DNA of 64,000 nt, taken from Singulisphaera sp. GP187. GTDB taxonomy: Bacteria; Planctomycetota; Phycisphaerae; Phycisphaerales; SM1A02. The DNA is taken from positions 1 to 64,000 of the forward strand of contig CAMBOV010000003.1 of assembly GCA_945869475.1 (NCBI GenBank), in the 5' to 3' direction. Positions 18,868 to 26,943 of this stretch are shown in pieces. The notes beneath the pieces are model-generated. The model was not told where the DNA came from. It searched no databases and was given only the letters and a program-made list of their open reading frames with translations. Numbering within the stretch: the first letter of the stretch is position 1; the number at the start of each line of letters is the position of its first letter. Position numbers and translations under genes: made by a program.

Positions 18868-18940
18868 GCGCAACACAACCGCACGAGCGAAAGTGCAGCT
18901 GCTCCTGTCCCCCGCTGGCTCGAACATCCAAGACCTGCAG

Positions 18941-19477
18941 ATGACTCATCCCCAAAAACCACCGACTGCGCACGAGGTCTTTGAGTTGTTAGCACGTGAC
19001 CACGCCGACCACTTGATGGTCTTTCTGCGGGCGGTTGTCTATGACCGCAGCCTCGTCGACGACGTCTTTCAAGAGACGATGATGGTCGCCTGGCGGCGAC
19101 TCGCCGATTTCGACAAGAGCCGTTCGTTTGGCGCGTGGCTTCGGGGTATTGGATCGCGCGTCGCGATGGACATGGCTGGAAGGCGGCGTATGGCGATTGT
19201 TGATCCAACGATCTTGGCTGAGATTGAACAGCACTCAGCGTGTTTCGACGGCGATCACGCGCTCTCCTTTCAGAGTCGAATGAGTGCCGTCGACGAGTGC
19301 CTCGAGCGACTTCCAGACATGTACGCCGAGGTCATTCGGATGGTCTACCGCACCGATTCACCCGTTCGAGCGGTGGCGACGACCCTGCACAGCAATGAAG
19401 AGTCGATCAAGAAGCGACTCCAGCGCGCGCGTGCGATGCTTGGAGAGTGCTTGCAACGAAAAGGAGTCCTCGCATGA
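18941..19477 (+). CDS. ECF-type RNA polymerase sigma factor
   Basis: The 178-residue protein has region 2 (residues about 15-80: LVDDVFQETMMVAWRRL and the FGAWLRGI segment) and region 4 (about 120-170: a helix-turn-helix with ERLPDMYAEVIRMVY and SIKKRLQRARAML). It therefore redirects RNA polymerase to specific promoters. The start at ATG 18941 follows the lack of conservation upstream. Its stop overlaps the next gene (ATGA), a membrane protein likely to hold it inactive. A clearly related pair is at 38975-40653. Confidence 0.9.
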   Translation: MTHPQKPPTAHEVFELLARDHADHLMVFLRAVVYDRSLVDDVFQETMMVAWRRLADFDKSRSFGAWLRGIGSRVAMDMAGRRRMAIVDPTILAEIEQHSACFDGDHALSFQSRMSAVDECLERLPDMYAEVIRMVYRTDSPVRAVATTLHSNEESIKKRLQRARAMLGECLQRKGVLA

Positions 19478-20595
19478 GCGATCCAGAACCACGTCGAATT
19501 CAATCCAACGATGAACCCACTGCAACGAGTGGCGATCGATTTGTCGATGCGCTTCTCACCCACAAGATGTGTGACTCACCGCAGGCAATGGATCGCCGAC
19601 TCGCCCGTGCGATGCGCGCAGTGCGCGGCGAGAACCATCGCTTGACGGCGTGGCAGTGGTGGGCGCTTCCGGTTGCCGCACTCATCGCGGTCACGTTCCT
19701 GATCATGCCGACCACGAGTTCAGCATCCGCGATTGTTCGCACCGCAACAAGAGTCGCGCGACTCGCGGCCGACCGACGCTATGAAGTCGTGATGATTCCC
19801 CGTGCGCGCAAGCCTTCCGACTCGCCGCCGCCAATCACTGCGACGCTTGATGTTCGCGATGCTGATCACGTGCGACTCGAGATTCGATTTCCAGATGGTC
19901 GCACGGAGCAGCGAGGTCGCGATGGCGATGTGTCGTGGGAGGTCAGTCGCGATGGAGAGGTGCGAGTCACCGATGGATCGCAACCCTGGCCACGCTGGAT
20001 TGAGACTCCAGATGGATCGCTGCTCATCGACTCGATGGCTTCGATGCTCGATGAACTCGAGCACACTTACACGTTGACCCGCGTCGAAAACACGCAGTGC
20101 GGTGGGCAAAGCGGACTCGTGCAGATTGACGCAGTGCGCAAACTAAAGTCGGCGGCGGCGGCGATGCCACCCTCGAAAGCGAATCCTGCTGATCGAATCG
20201 TGATGTGCATCGACCCAACAACAAACGAAGTCGCTCGGCTTGAGATGCAGTTTTCACAGCAGGGACCTCCACCGCGTGGCGAGCGCGGTCCGCCGCGAGA
20301 TGGCGAGCGCGGTCCGCCGCAAGATGGTGAGCGCGGTCCGCCGCAAGATGGTGAGCGCGGTCCGCCGCGAGATGGTGAGCGCGGTCCGCCGCAAGATGGT
20401 GAGCGCGGTCCGCCGCGAGATGGCGAGCGCGGTCCGCCGCAAGATGGCGAGCGCGGTCCGCCGCAAGATGGTGAGCGCGGTCCGCCGCGAGATGGCGAGC
20501 GAAGACCTGCCGGTCCACCTCAGTCTCTGACCTTCACGCGAGCGGCGTTGAGCGAGTTCCCCGCTGGATGGTTCGCCGCGCCCAGCGCGAATTAG
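19474..20595 (+). CDS. Membrane protein co-encoded with ECF sigma factor, with GPPxDGER repeats
   Basis: The 373-residue protein has a soluble N-terminal part of about 65 residues, one membrane span (WALPVAALIAVTFLIM), and an extracytoplasmic beta-rich domain of the LolA-like/outer-membrane-carrier type seen in planctomycete sigma-factor partners. The C-terminal part carries nine copies of ERGPPRDG/ERGPPQDG. Its start overlaps the sigma gene by 4 bp, which supports an anti-sigma or signal-sensing role. No classical anti-sigma zinc motif is visible, so the role is inferred from gene order and from the paralogue at 39514-40653. Confidence 0.72.
   Translation: MSDPEPRRIQSNDEPTATSGDRFVDALLTHKMCDSPQAMDRRLARAMRAVRGENHRLTAWQWWALPVAALIAVTFLIMPTTSSASAIVRTATRVARLAADRRYEVVMIPRARKPSDSPPPITATLDVRDADHVRLEIRFPDGRTEQRGRDGDVSWEVSRDGEVRVTDGSQPWPRWIETPDGSLLIDSMASMLDELEHTYTLTRVENTQCGGQSGLVQIDAVRKLKSAAAAMPPSKANPADRIVMCIDPTTNEVARLEMQFSQQGPPPRGERGPPRDGERGPPQDGERGPPQDGERGPPRDGERGPPQDGERGPPRDGERGPPQDGERGPPQDGERGPPRDGERRPAGPPQSLTFTRAALSEFPAGWFAAPSAN
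20281..20496 (+). repeat. Nine 24-bp coding tandem repeats
   Basis: Nine head-to-tail 24-bp units lie inside the sigma-partner gene and encode the octapeptide ERGPPRDG or ERGPPQDG. Units differ at only two sites (CGA/CAA and GGC/GGT), so copies are nearly identical at the DNA level and copy number could change without a frameshift. Confidence 0.95.
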
Positions 20596-20627
20596 CACGC
20601 GGTGAGCCTTCAGGTACATATTGCGTC

Positions 20628-21365
20628 GTGCCAACGCTCTTCGTTGTGATGCCCATCTTCAATGAACCGACGACGTTTCGCGGCTCGCTCGCGCGCGTGC
20701 AGTCGGTGGTCTTACCGGTTGGATGGACGCTCGCTCCGATTCTCGTCGATGATGGCTCAGACTCGGCGACTGCGAGTGAAATCGACGCGGTGGTGCGCGC
20801 GGCAGACCCTCCGCTCGCATTCGAGCGCCACGCAGTCAATCGCGGAAAGGGCGCAGCATTGCAAAGCGGCTTCGCTCGGGCGATTGCGCTTGCTCGCGAC
20901 CCCAACGATGCCGTCATCATTCAGGATGCCGATCTCGAATATGACCCGAACGATTTCGTTGCGCTTCTCAATGCGCTCGAACCCGCCCCTGCCAAGAGTG
21001 CCGTCTTTGGAAATCGTTGGCACGGTCGATCGACTCGCACAGGATGGAAGAGCCGCATCCACCGCCGCGGCAACCGCCTGCTGACGCGCGCGAGCAACCT
21101 CGCCACGGGTCTCGTCATCTCAGACATGGAGTGCTGCTACAAACTTTTCTCAGTGCGCGTGCTGCGCGAGATCCTGCCCGCACTCACCGAAAACCGCTTT
21201 GGGATCGAACCTCAAATCGCTGCGGCGCTCGCGCGGGTCGGGGTACGAGTCGTGGAGGCTCCTGTCTCCTATGCGCCGAGATCGCTGCGCGCGGGCAAGA
21301 AAATAGGCCCACGCGACGGAATCCGGGCGCTGTGGGTCATCGCGCGCTCGATGTTTCGATCTTAA
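20628..21365 (+). CDS. Family 2 glycosyltransferase (dolichyl-phosphate-mannose-synthase-like)
   Basis: The 245-residue GT-A protein has the nucleotide-sugar fold start FVVMPIFNEP, VDDGSDS, the NRGKGAALQSGF stretch typical of polyprenyl-phosphate sugar transferases, and the metal-binding DADLEYDP. The C-terminal part has DMECCYKLF and NRFGIEPQI, as in DPM1/GtrB-like enzymes, but no membrane tail. I start at GTG 20628, just before the fold; an upstream ATG at 20568 would overlap the previous gene. It likely charges a lipid carrier with a sugar. The acceptor and sugar cannot be told from sequence. Confidence 0.8.
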   Translation: MPTLFVVMPIFNEPTTFRGSLARVQSVVLPVGWTLAPILVDDGSDSATASEIDAVVRAADPPLAFERHAVNRGKGAALQSGFARAIALARDPNDAVIIQDADLEYDPNDFVALLNALEPAPAKSAVFGNRWHGRSTRTGWKSRIHRRGNRLLTRASNLATGLVISDMECCYKLFSVRVLREILPALTENRFGIEPQIAAALARVGVRVVEAPVSYAPRSLRAGKKIGPRDGIRALWVIARSMFRS

Positions 21366-21377
21366 TCCAAGGTCAAT

Positions 21378-21405
21378 TTGCATTCGACCCTGCGCGAAGT
21401 ATCTT
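21378..21405 (+). promoter_or_regulatory. Candidate leaderless promoter
   Basis: TTGCAT (21378-21383), a 16-nt spacer and TATCTT (21400-21405) lie directly before the secreted-protein gene, whose ATG begins 6 nt after the -10. No Shine-Dalgarno site fits in that gap. Confidence 0.45.
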
Positions 21406-21411
21406 TCGTTG

Positions 21412-22434
21412 ATGCAAGTCATCCACATCGCTGCGCTGTTGCTCTCGACCTCCGCCGCAGTCGCTGGCTCGTTTGATTTTCAGTTGCTGCCCACGAGCAC
21501 TGCACAACAATCGCTGACGATCACCTATCCACTCGTGGGAACATTCAGGGGCAGCTATGACGCTGTGACGAATCCCACTGGAACGCTCACGATCCCGGGC
21601 TTCTTCGGTGGATCGGGCAACAACCTCATCGCCTACACCGCATCAACACAGATGGGCGACACGATCAACTCACATCCTGCTGGATCGTTCGTGCTCACAC
21701 TCAACGCTCCTGGCGTCGTCGCGATTTCTGGATTCAGCGCCGACCTCATCAATGGCACACCAGGTGATGTCGGCATCGACATGACGATTGCCTATCCATC
21801 GTTTCATACGGTCGCGCCGAACTCAATCTATCCATCGGTTGGAGCGATCACGATTCCAATCGCGACTGGCGCCGTCAAGGTTGCGACGGCCGTGCAGAGC
21901 GGCGCCGCCATCGGCACGCGCGTCGAGACCGCGCCGAACACCTACACAGTCACGATCCCAGTTCCCGTCACCGTGCTCGTCTCTGGAAGCGCCGCGGGGC
22001 AACCCTTCGGCGGCGATCCCATGCCTGGCGTGATCGCGCTCACGGGAACGCTTGTTGTGAATGGCTCGACTGCGACGTTCACAGCGAGTGCTGCGTCGAC
22101 CGAACCGCTCGGTCCTCTGCCACCACCACCGCCAATTGTCGACCAAGCGTTTCCGCTTCCGACCGTGCTTCCTGCTGGAAGCACAGCGAATCTGCTGCTT
22201 TCAGGCACTTTTTCTGAAGGCAATGGATCGTCCACTCTCAATCTCGCGATCAACGCGTCGGGCACTGCGACGCCCGTCAGCGGCGACATCAACGGCGACC
22301 AGTTCGTGAACGCGATCGACCTCGCGATACTGCTCTCGGCCTGGGGAAGCGACAATTCTATTGCAGACATCAATAACGATGGCATCGTCAACGGCGCCGA
22401 CTTGCCCTTCATTCTGGGCAACTGGACGTACTGA
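21412..22434 (+). CDS. Secreted protein with dockerin-like C-terminal repeats
   Basis: The 340-residue product starts with a signal peptide (cleavage expected after SAAVAG). The body is Thr/Gly/Pro-rich and beta-stranded, with many short TITIPV-like segments. Residues about 285-340 are two dockerin-like calcium loops (SGDINGDQFVNAIDLAILL and ADINNDGIVNGADLPFIL), matching the tails of the haloperoxidase-like and YHYH proteins. Such tails are common on exported planctomycete proteins. The function of the body is not recognisable. ATG 21412 is preferred to TTG 21409. Confidence 0.75.
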   Translation: MQVIHIAALLLSTSAAVAGSFDFQLLPTSTAQQSLTITYPLVGTFRGSYDAVTNPTGTLTIPGFFGGSGNNLIAYTASTQMGDTINSHPAGSFVLTLNAPGVVAISGFSADLINGTPGDVGIDMTIAYPSFHTVAPNSIYPSVGAITIPIATGAVKVATAVQSGAAIGTRVETAPNTYTVTIPVPVTVLVSGSAAGQPFGGDPMPGVIALTGTLVVNGSTATFTASAASTEPLGPLPPPPPIVDQAFPLPTVLPAGSTANLLLSGTFSEGNGSSTLNLAINASGTATPVSGDINGDQFVNAIDLAILLSAWGSDNSIADINNDGIVNGADLPFILGNWTY

Positions 22435-22507
22435 GCTTCCGGTCTGTTTTTTCTATCGGGTGTCCCTGAGGTTGAGCGTGATCCAACTATGCGCAGGAGT
22501 TTGACTG

Positions 22508-23647
22508 ATGACGATGAAGCACACACACCTCGCACTCTGCGCCTCACTGCTTGCCACCGCCGCGACATCGGCACAAACCGTCTTCCCTGCCGTCACTCCG
22601 TGGAAACTCAACACCACAGGCGCCACGGGTTTTCAGGGAATCCTCGCCGATGTGCAAAGCGTTCGATATGGACAGAACTATGTGTACATCGCCGCGACGG
22701 GAATCCCCTCGTACACGATTGGACCATGGCCTAACAATCCTGGATCACCCACGAATCAGAATTGGTCGTTTCGAATTCCTCGCACTCCAGTGCTTGCCAC
22801 AACACAAACCACCGTTGGAATGGGTCATGTCGGAGTGCTCGTCAACGGCGTGACGATCTTCAATCCAGGAGACGCGCGTTCGTACAATAATCTCAACATC
22901 TGGCACCAGAATGCGATGCACTTCGAAGTCAACGGCTTTGACACTGCGCTAGGTCATCCCGCGATGGTCGAATACCACCATCACCAACGCACACCGCAGT
23001 TGCCCAACGGCAGCATCACGAACCACTCTCCGATTCTTGGCTATGCCTTCGACGGATTTCCGATCTACGGCTCGTATGGCTATGCCAACGCCGATGGATC
23101 GGGCGGCATCGCGCGGATGACAACCTCATGGCGCAAACGAAACATCACACAGCGCACGACCCTTCCCAACGGAACCCAGTTGACCGTTGCTCAGTATGGG
23201 CCAGCCGTCTCTGCGACCTACCCGCTCGGCGCGTATATCGAAGACTTTGAATACGTCGCTGCGTTGGGAATCTTGAATGAGAACAATGGACGCACCTGCG
23301 TGACCCCGGAGTACCCCGCTGGAACCTTCGCCTACTTTGCGACGATCGATTCGAGCGGCATCAATGAGTATCCATATCTCATCGGACAGAAGTACCGCGG
23401 CACGCTGGTCACTGGAAACACTGGTCCGGGCTCGGGTCACAACACGCCGACTGAGACGGTCGTGACCTTCTGCTGCACTCCATGCGCGTCAGACACCGAC
23501 TTCAGTCGAGAGGTCGATGGCGCCGATATGGCGATCCTTCTCTCGAACTGGGGAATTGTCGGTGGTGCGGGTGACATCAATCGCGACGGGCGAGTCGATG
23601 CTGCCGATCTATCCTCACTCCTCGCGGCATGGGGAGCTTGCCCGTAA
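22508..23647 (+). CDS. YHYH-domain secreted protein with dockerin-like C-terminus
   Basis: The 379-residue product has a signal peptide ending in TSAQ and a body resembling the YHYH domain: NIWHQNAMHFE, VEYHHHQRTPQLP and the segment LGYAFDGFPIYGSYGY are its hallmarks. The tail is a pair of dockerin-like repeats flanked by cysteines (CASDTDFSREVDGADMAIL, DINRDGRVDAADLSSLL). AGGAG lies 8 nt before ATG 22508; ATG 22514 is also possible. YHYH proteins are exported and of unknown biochemistry; the His clusters suggest metal binding. Confidence 0.82.
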   Translation: MTMKHTHLALCASLLATAATSAQTVFPAVTPWKLNTTGATGFQGILADVQSVRYGQNYVYIAATGIPSYTIGPWPNNPGSPTNQNWSFRIPRTPVLATTQTTVGMGHVGVLVNGVTIFNPGDARSYNNLNIWHQNAMHFEVNGFDTALGHPAMVEYHHHQRTPQLPNGSITNHSPILGYAFDGFPIYGSYGYANADGSGGIARMTTSWRKRNITQRTTLPNGTQLTVAQYGPAVSATYPLGAYIEDFEYVAALGILNENNGRTCVTPEYPAGTFAYFATIDSSGINEYPYLIGQKYRGTLVTGNTGPGSGHNTPTETVVTFCCTPCASDTDFSREVDGADMAILLSNWGIVGGAGDINRDGRVDAADLSSLLAAWGACP

Positions 23648-23657
23648 GTTGCGCGGT

Positions 23658-25643
23658 GTGGCTGCTCGCACGCGCGCTTCGATTGTCTTCGTCACAACTC
23701 TGCTCGCGTGCAGTGCCAGCGCGACGAGTGTTGGCATCGATCCGCTCGATGTTGTGCGGCAAGTCGTCGCTGAAAAATGCGCCTCGTGTCACAGTGGGCA
23801 GGGTCCGGGTCCTTTCGCACTCTTGACCGACGGCGACCTCGCGCGTCATGGTCCAACGATGGTGCGCGCCGTCGAGACAACTCTGATGCCGCCGTGGCTT
23901 CCTGCAGCGAGCGCTTCTGGACTTCGCGACGAGTGCCGGCTCTCGACCGATGAGATTGCCGCATTTCGCGCATGGAAAGCTGCTGGATTTCCACTCACGC
24001 CGCGCGGCGAGAATCCGCCACCCGACGACAGGCTTGCACGCGAGCCGCCTGCACCGACGCTCACCCCCACAGCAGGGTCGCCACTCACGGTCGAGGTTGC
24101 GCGCGGGTGGTTCCCAAACCCGCAAGACCCTGATGCACTTCGATCGTTCGCAGTCGCGCTGAACAACGAGCACGCACTGCGCATTCGTGGATGGCACGCA
24201 ACGCGCGACGCATCGAGTGCCGCCGCGCGTTACAACCTCTTGGTCTCGGCCTCTCCCGCGGCTCTCGAACTTGATGAATCAGATCCTGGTCTCGGGTACG
24301 GTCGGCTCGGAGATCTTGCGGACCGCACAAGTGGATCGGCTGGTGCGATCGGCGTCGATGGATCCTTCGAACTTCCTCCAGGATTTGCTCTTGAGATTCC
24401 GCCTCGAGCGACGCTCGTTGCAGAAGTGATCACGAGCGGCAAGGGACGGCCTCTCGACGCAGGGGCCGTGCTGCGGGCGATCCCGGCGACCGCGAATGAT
24501 CGCGTCGTGCGTGATTTCTGCGTCATTCCAGGACGAAGCGCACCGGCAATCCGCGCCGATGCATCGGTGCGCGTTACGACGGAGCCACTCGATACCACGC
24601 TCGACCTCGTTGCCATCGTGCTGCGACCCGACATGCGCGCGCGTGCGGTGAGTGTGAGGCGCATCGACGAGTCGGGGGTCGAGTCGCCACTCGTGGAGAT
24701 TCCGAACTATCTCGCGATGCTTGACCGCGGATACGTCTTCGCAACTGCGCTGCAACTGCGCCGCGGCGATCGCATCCGATACGAGGTGACCTTCGACACT
24801 CCAAACTCCGCGAACCGCGCGACTCCCGTTGCTGTGCTGTTCACTGCCCTGCCGCTCGACGATCCACGCGCTCTGACGGCGAGTGCGCCTGCGATCGCGA
24901 CGACTCCAGCGCTCGCGACAACCACACCCGTACGAGTGCTCGCCACTGCGACGTGCGCACCGCTTGGCATCGAGCTGATCGCCGTCGACGGCGCCGACAA
25001 TTTTCGAATGAGCGCAACTGAGATAACGCAACAACAGTTTTCAGCGGTGCTCCGGCGCAATCCTTCGCTCTTTCACGAGGGCGACGAGCATCTCGATCGT
25101 CCCGTTGATTCAGCCACGTGGTTCGATGCAGCTGAGTTTTGCAACCAACTCTCCGTGCGCGCTGGACTACCCATTCGCTACGAACTCTCGTCGATCGAAC
25201 GCGATTCGTCGGCGCGCATCACGAGCGCACTCGTGCGCGTCAACCCCACGAACGGATTTCGACTTCCGAGCGAAGCAGAGTGGCTGCGAGGTGCGTGCAC
25301 AGTGAACTCGTCGACGGTGCAATCGCTACGCATTGATCTCGACGTCGAGAAAGAGGCGTGGATGAGTCCGTGGGCGCAGAACATTTCGCATGCCGTCGCG
25401 ACCAAGAAGCCAAATGCGCTAGGGTTTTTCGACCTTGCGGGCAACGTCTGGGAGTGGTGCGAGGATGCGTGGATCGATCCCACGTCGAGCGGTCCAGTGC
25501 AACGAGTGATTCGCGGAGGCGCGTGGTGCGATCTGCCCGCAGCGGCAGCCTGTGACTTTCGCAGCGGGATTCCAGCGGGAACGACGAATTCACCCTTTGG
25601 ATTTCGTATCGCGATCGATGGCTTGCACGCAACGCGAGAGTGA
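23658..25643 (+). CDS. Cytochrome c / SUMF1-domain fusion, secreted
   Basis: The 661-residue protein reads from GTG 23658 into a signal peptide, then a haem-binding motif CASCH (Cys41, Cys44, His45) with a MPPW segment that could supply the sixth ligand. The middle 350 residues are beta-rich and only loosely recall the copper monooxygenase-like proteins that carry such haem domains in planctomycetes; the metal-binding His pairs are not evident. The C-terminal 170 residues are a SUMF1/formylglycine-generating-enzyme domain (FRLPSEAEWLRGA, GNVWEWCEDAW, RVIRGGAWCD, FGFRIA). The cysteine pair used for catalysis in true formylglycine-generating enzymes does not align, so this domain is more likely structural or ligand-binding. 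The frame is open upstream of 23658 but overlaps the YHYH gene. Confidence 0.78.
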   Translation: MAARTRASIVFVTTLLACSASATSVGIDPLDVVRQVVAEKCASCHSGQGPGPFALLTDGDLARHGPTMVRAVETTLMPPWLPAASASGLRDECRLSTDEIAAFRAWKAAGFPLTPRGENPPPDDRLAREPPAPTLTPTAGSPLTVEVARGWFPNPQDPDALRSFAVALNNEHALRIRGWHATRDASSAAARYNLLVSASPAALELDESDPGLGYGRLGDLADRTSGSAGAIGVDGSFELPPGFALEIPPRATLVAEVITSGKGRPLDAGAVLRAIPATANDRVVRDFCVIPGRSAPAIRADASVRVTTEPLDTTLDLVAIVLRPDMRARAVSVRRIDESGVESPLVEIPNYLAMLDRGYVFATALQLRRGDRIRYEVTFDTPNSANRATPVAVLFTALPLDDPRALTASAPAIATTPALATTTPVRVLATATCAPLGIELIAVDGADNFRMSATEITQQQFSAVLRRNPSLFHEGDEHLDRPVDSATWFDAAEFCNQLSVRAGLPIRYELSSIERDSSARITSALVRVNPTNGFRLPSEAEWLRGACTVNSSTVQSLRIDLDVEKEAWMSPWAQNISHAVATKKPNALGFFDLAGNVWEWCEDAWIDPTSSGPVQRVIRGGAWCDLPAAAACDFRSGIPAGTTNSPFGFRIAIDGLHATRE

Positions 25644-25662
25644 TCTAGCGTAAGCAGGCGCA

Positions 25663-26019
25663 ATGACCACGGGTGAGCCGCTTCAACTTTCGCAAGAAAT
25701 GCACGACAGCGTCTGGGCGCTTTCGTTGCGGGGACGGCTCGACGCGCACACGGGCGACTGCGCGCGTGGTGCTCTGACAGAGGGAACTACCGCCCACCAA
25801 CGGTTGTTGCTCGATTGCTCGCAGGTCACATTTCTCAGCAGCGCCGGATTGCATGTGATTGTGAGTGGTCATCGTGCAGCACGAGATCGGGGAGCGAAGT
25901 TGGCGGTGGTGCTCCCGGCAAACGACGCGGCACAGACGATTCAGATTTCCGGCATCGACAAAGTCGTCTCGTTCTACCCGTCGCGACAGGCTGCTCTCGA
26001 CGCGCTGAACGCGCCATGA
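25663..26019 (+). CDS. STAS-domain anti-sigma factor antagonist-like protein
   Basis: The 118-residue protein is a single STAS domain: LRGRLDAHT, LLLDCSQVTFLSSAGLHVI with the usual phosphorylatable serine before AGL, and a C-terminal GIDKVVSFYPSRQAAL. Such proteins release sigma factors or act in phospho-switches with a kinase, none of which is encoded nearby. The stop codon lies in the first copy of a 10-bp repeat. Confidence 0.88.
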   Translation: MTTGEPLQLSQEMHDSVWALSLRGRLDAHTGDCARGALTEGTTAHQRLLLDCSQVTFLSSAGLHVIVSGHRAARDRGAKLAVVLPANDAAQTIQISGIDKVVSFYPSRQAALDALNAP

Positions 26020-26055
26020 TTCGCCATGATTCGCCATGATTCGCCATGATTCGCA
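26011..26055 (+). repeat. 10-bp tandem repeat carrying ATG codons
   Basis: Four successive units of KCGCCATGAT (26011-26050) plus a partial unit cover the STAS stop codon and lead into the next gene. Each unit contributes an ATG, and because the unit is 10 bp each ATG sits in a different frame. Only the ATGs at 26046 and 26055 open the chagasin-like frame. Confidence 0.85.
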
Positions 26056-26513
26056 TGATTCCCCCGAGAAGCCTGATGGGCGCAGTCGCAGTCGCAGTCG
26101 CTGACCTACTCGCACTCCTCGGCGTGAGTTGCACGACGAATCCGGCGCCATCTGCACTTGCGCGTCAACCGCTCGCCCCACCGCAAGTCGCTCCCATTGA
26201 TTTCAACCGCACGTGGCCAAAGACCGCGCTGCTGCACGTCGGACAGACACTTCGCGTTGTGCTTCCGCTGCGCGCGGGCTCGCCGTATTCCTGGCACATT
26301 GAATCCCCACTTCCGCTCTGTCTCGAAGTGCAGAGTGAGACCGTCCTGAGTTCGCTCGGCGCCGCACCGGGGGTGCCCCATGAGCAGATCATGACATTCA
26401 CCGCGACACAGGCTGGAGAGGGCGACCTCGAGTTCTTCTGCGCTCGTCCCCGCGAACCCAAGAGTGCCGCGCTCGAAATCCGAACGACGCGGGTCTTGGT
26501 GAGTGCGCCATGA
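26046..26513 (+). CDS. Chagasin-like (family I42) protease-inhibitor lipoprotein
   Basis: The 155-residue product has a signal peptide with a lipobox-like LLGVSC (Cys about residue 29). The mature part resembles the chagasin/I42 inhibitor fold: SPYSWHIE corresponds to the NPTTGYxW loop, GVPHEQIMTFTATQAGEGDLEFF to the G-x-P-G...F strand, and ARPRE to the RPWE loop. Members block papain-like cysteine proteases. The loop residues are only partly conserved here, so inhibition is not assured. The start lies in the repeat described above, and ATG 26055 is equally possible. Confidence 0.68.
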   Translation: MIRMIPPRSLMGAVAVAVADLLALLGVSCTTNPAPSALARQPLAPPQVAPIDFNRTWPKTALLHVGQTLRVVLPLRAGSPYSWHIESPLPLCLEVQSETVLSSLGAAPGVPHEQIMTFTATQAGEGDLEFFCARPREPKSAALEIRTTRVLVSAP

Positions 26514-26524
26514 GTCGGTAACGT
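26496..26524 (+). promoter_or_regulatory. Candidate leaderless promoter of glycine-zipper gene
   Basis: TTGGTG (26496-26501), a 17-nt spacer and TAACGT (26519-26524) precede ATG 26532 by 7 nt. The -35 match is weak. Confidence 0.35.
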
Positions 26525-26531
26525 GCTCCGT

Positions 26532-26906
26532 ATGCGACACAACACCCCATCGATCACCGCCACGACACTCTCACTTGCTCTGGCGCTCTCACTCGCAGGA
26601 TGCCAGAACGACACGGAGAATGGGGCGCTCATCGGCGCCGGTGGTGGTGCACTTGCGGGCGGGCTCATCGGCGGATGGGAAGGCGCGGCGATCGGAGCAG
26701 GCGCGGGCGCAATCGGCGGTGCGGTCGTCGGCAATTTGATGGACAGCTCGAAAGAGAAGCAGGCGGCGCAAACAAATGCGCAATCGAACCAACAGACTCA
26801 AGATCAGATTGCGCAGGAGCAACTCAAGCAGGAGAAGCTCAAGACCCAGCAGTTACAGCAACAACTCAATCAACAGCAACCTGGAACCCCTGCGCCGACT
26901 CCATGA
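26532..26906 (+). CDS. Glycine-zipper lipoprotein
   Basis: The 124-residue lipoprotein has a lipobox LSLAGC (Cys about residue 22), then a glycine-zipper stretch of alternating Gly/Ala over about 50 residues (GAGGGALAGGLIGG and GAGAGAIGGAVVG), and a Gln/Lys-rich coiled-coil tail (residues 78-115). Such proteins are envelope lipoproteins that pack in or against a membrane. The role is unknown. GTG 26523 could add three residues. Confidence 0.75.
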   Translation: MRHNTPSITATTLSLALALSLAGCQNDTENGALIGAGGGALAGGLIGGWEGAAIGAGAGAIGGAVVGNLMDSSKEKQAAQTNAQSNQQTQDQIAQEQLKQEKLKTQQLQQQLNQQQPGTPAPTP

Positions 26907-26918
26907 CACGGTGTCATG
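26902..26918. terminator. Small perfect palindrome between converging genes
   Basis: CATGACAC-G-GTGTCATG is a perfect 8-bp inverted repeat overlapping the stop codon of the glycine-zipper gene, 25 bp before the end of the converging lpoB-like gene. It could fold as a 7-bp stem with a 3-nt loop, or serve as a protein-binding site. No T-run follows. Confidence 0.35.
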
Positions 26919-26943
26919 CTGGCGCGCGCGCGAACTGACTGAC

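Noticed and set aside
20024-20518. Minus-strand frame with repeated HHLAADRA peptide
   Set aside because: It is the reverse reading of the 24-bp repeat in the sigma-partner gene.
23517-23657. N-terminal extension of the cytochrome/SUMF1 protein
   Set aside because: It overlaps the dockerin end of the YHYH gene in another frame; starting at GTG 23658 gives a proper signal peptide.
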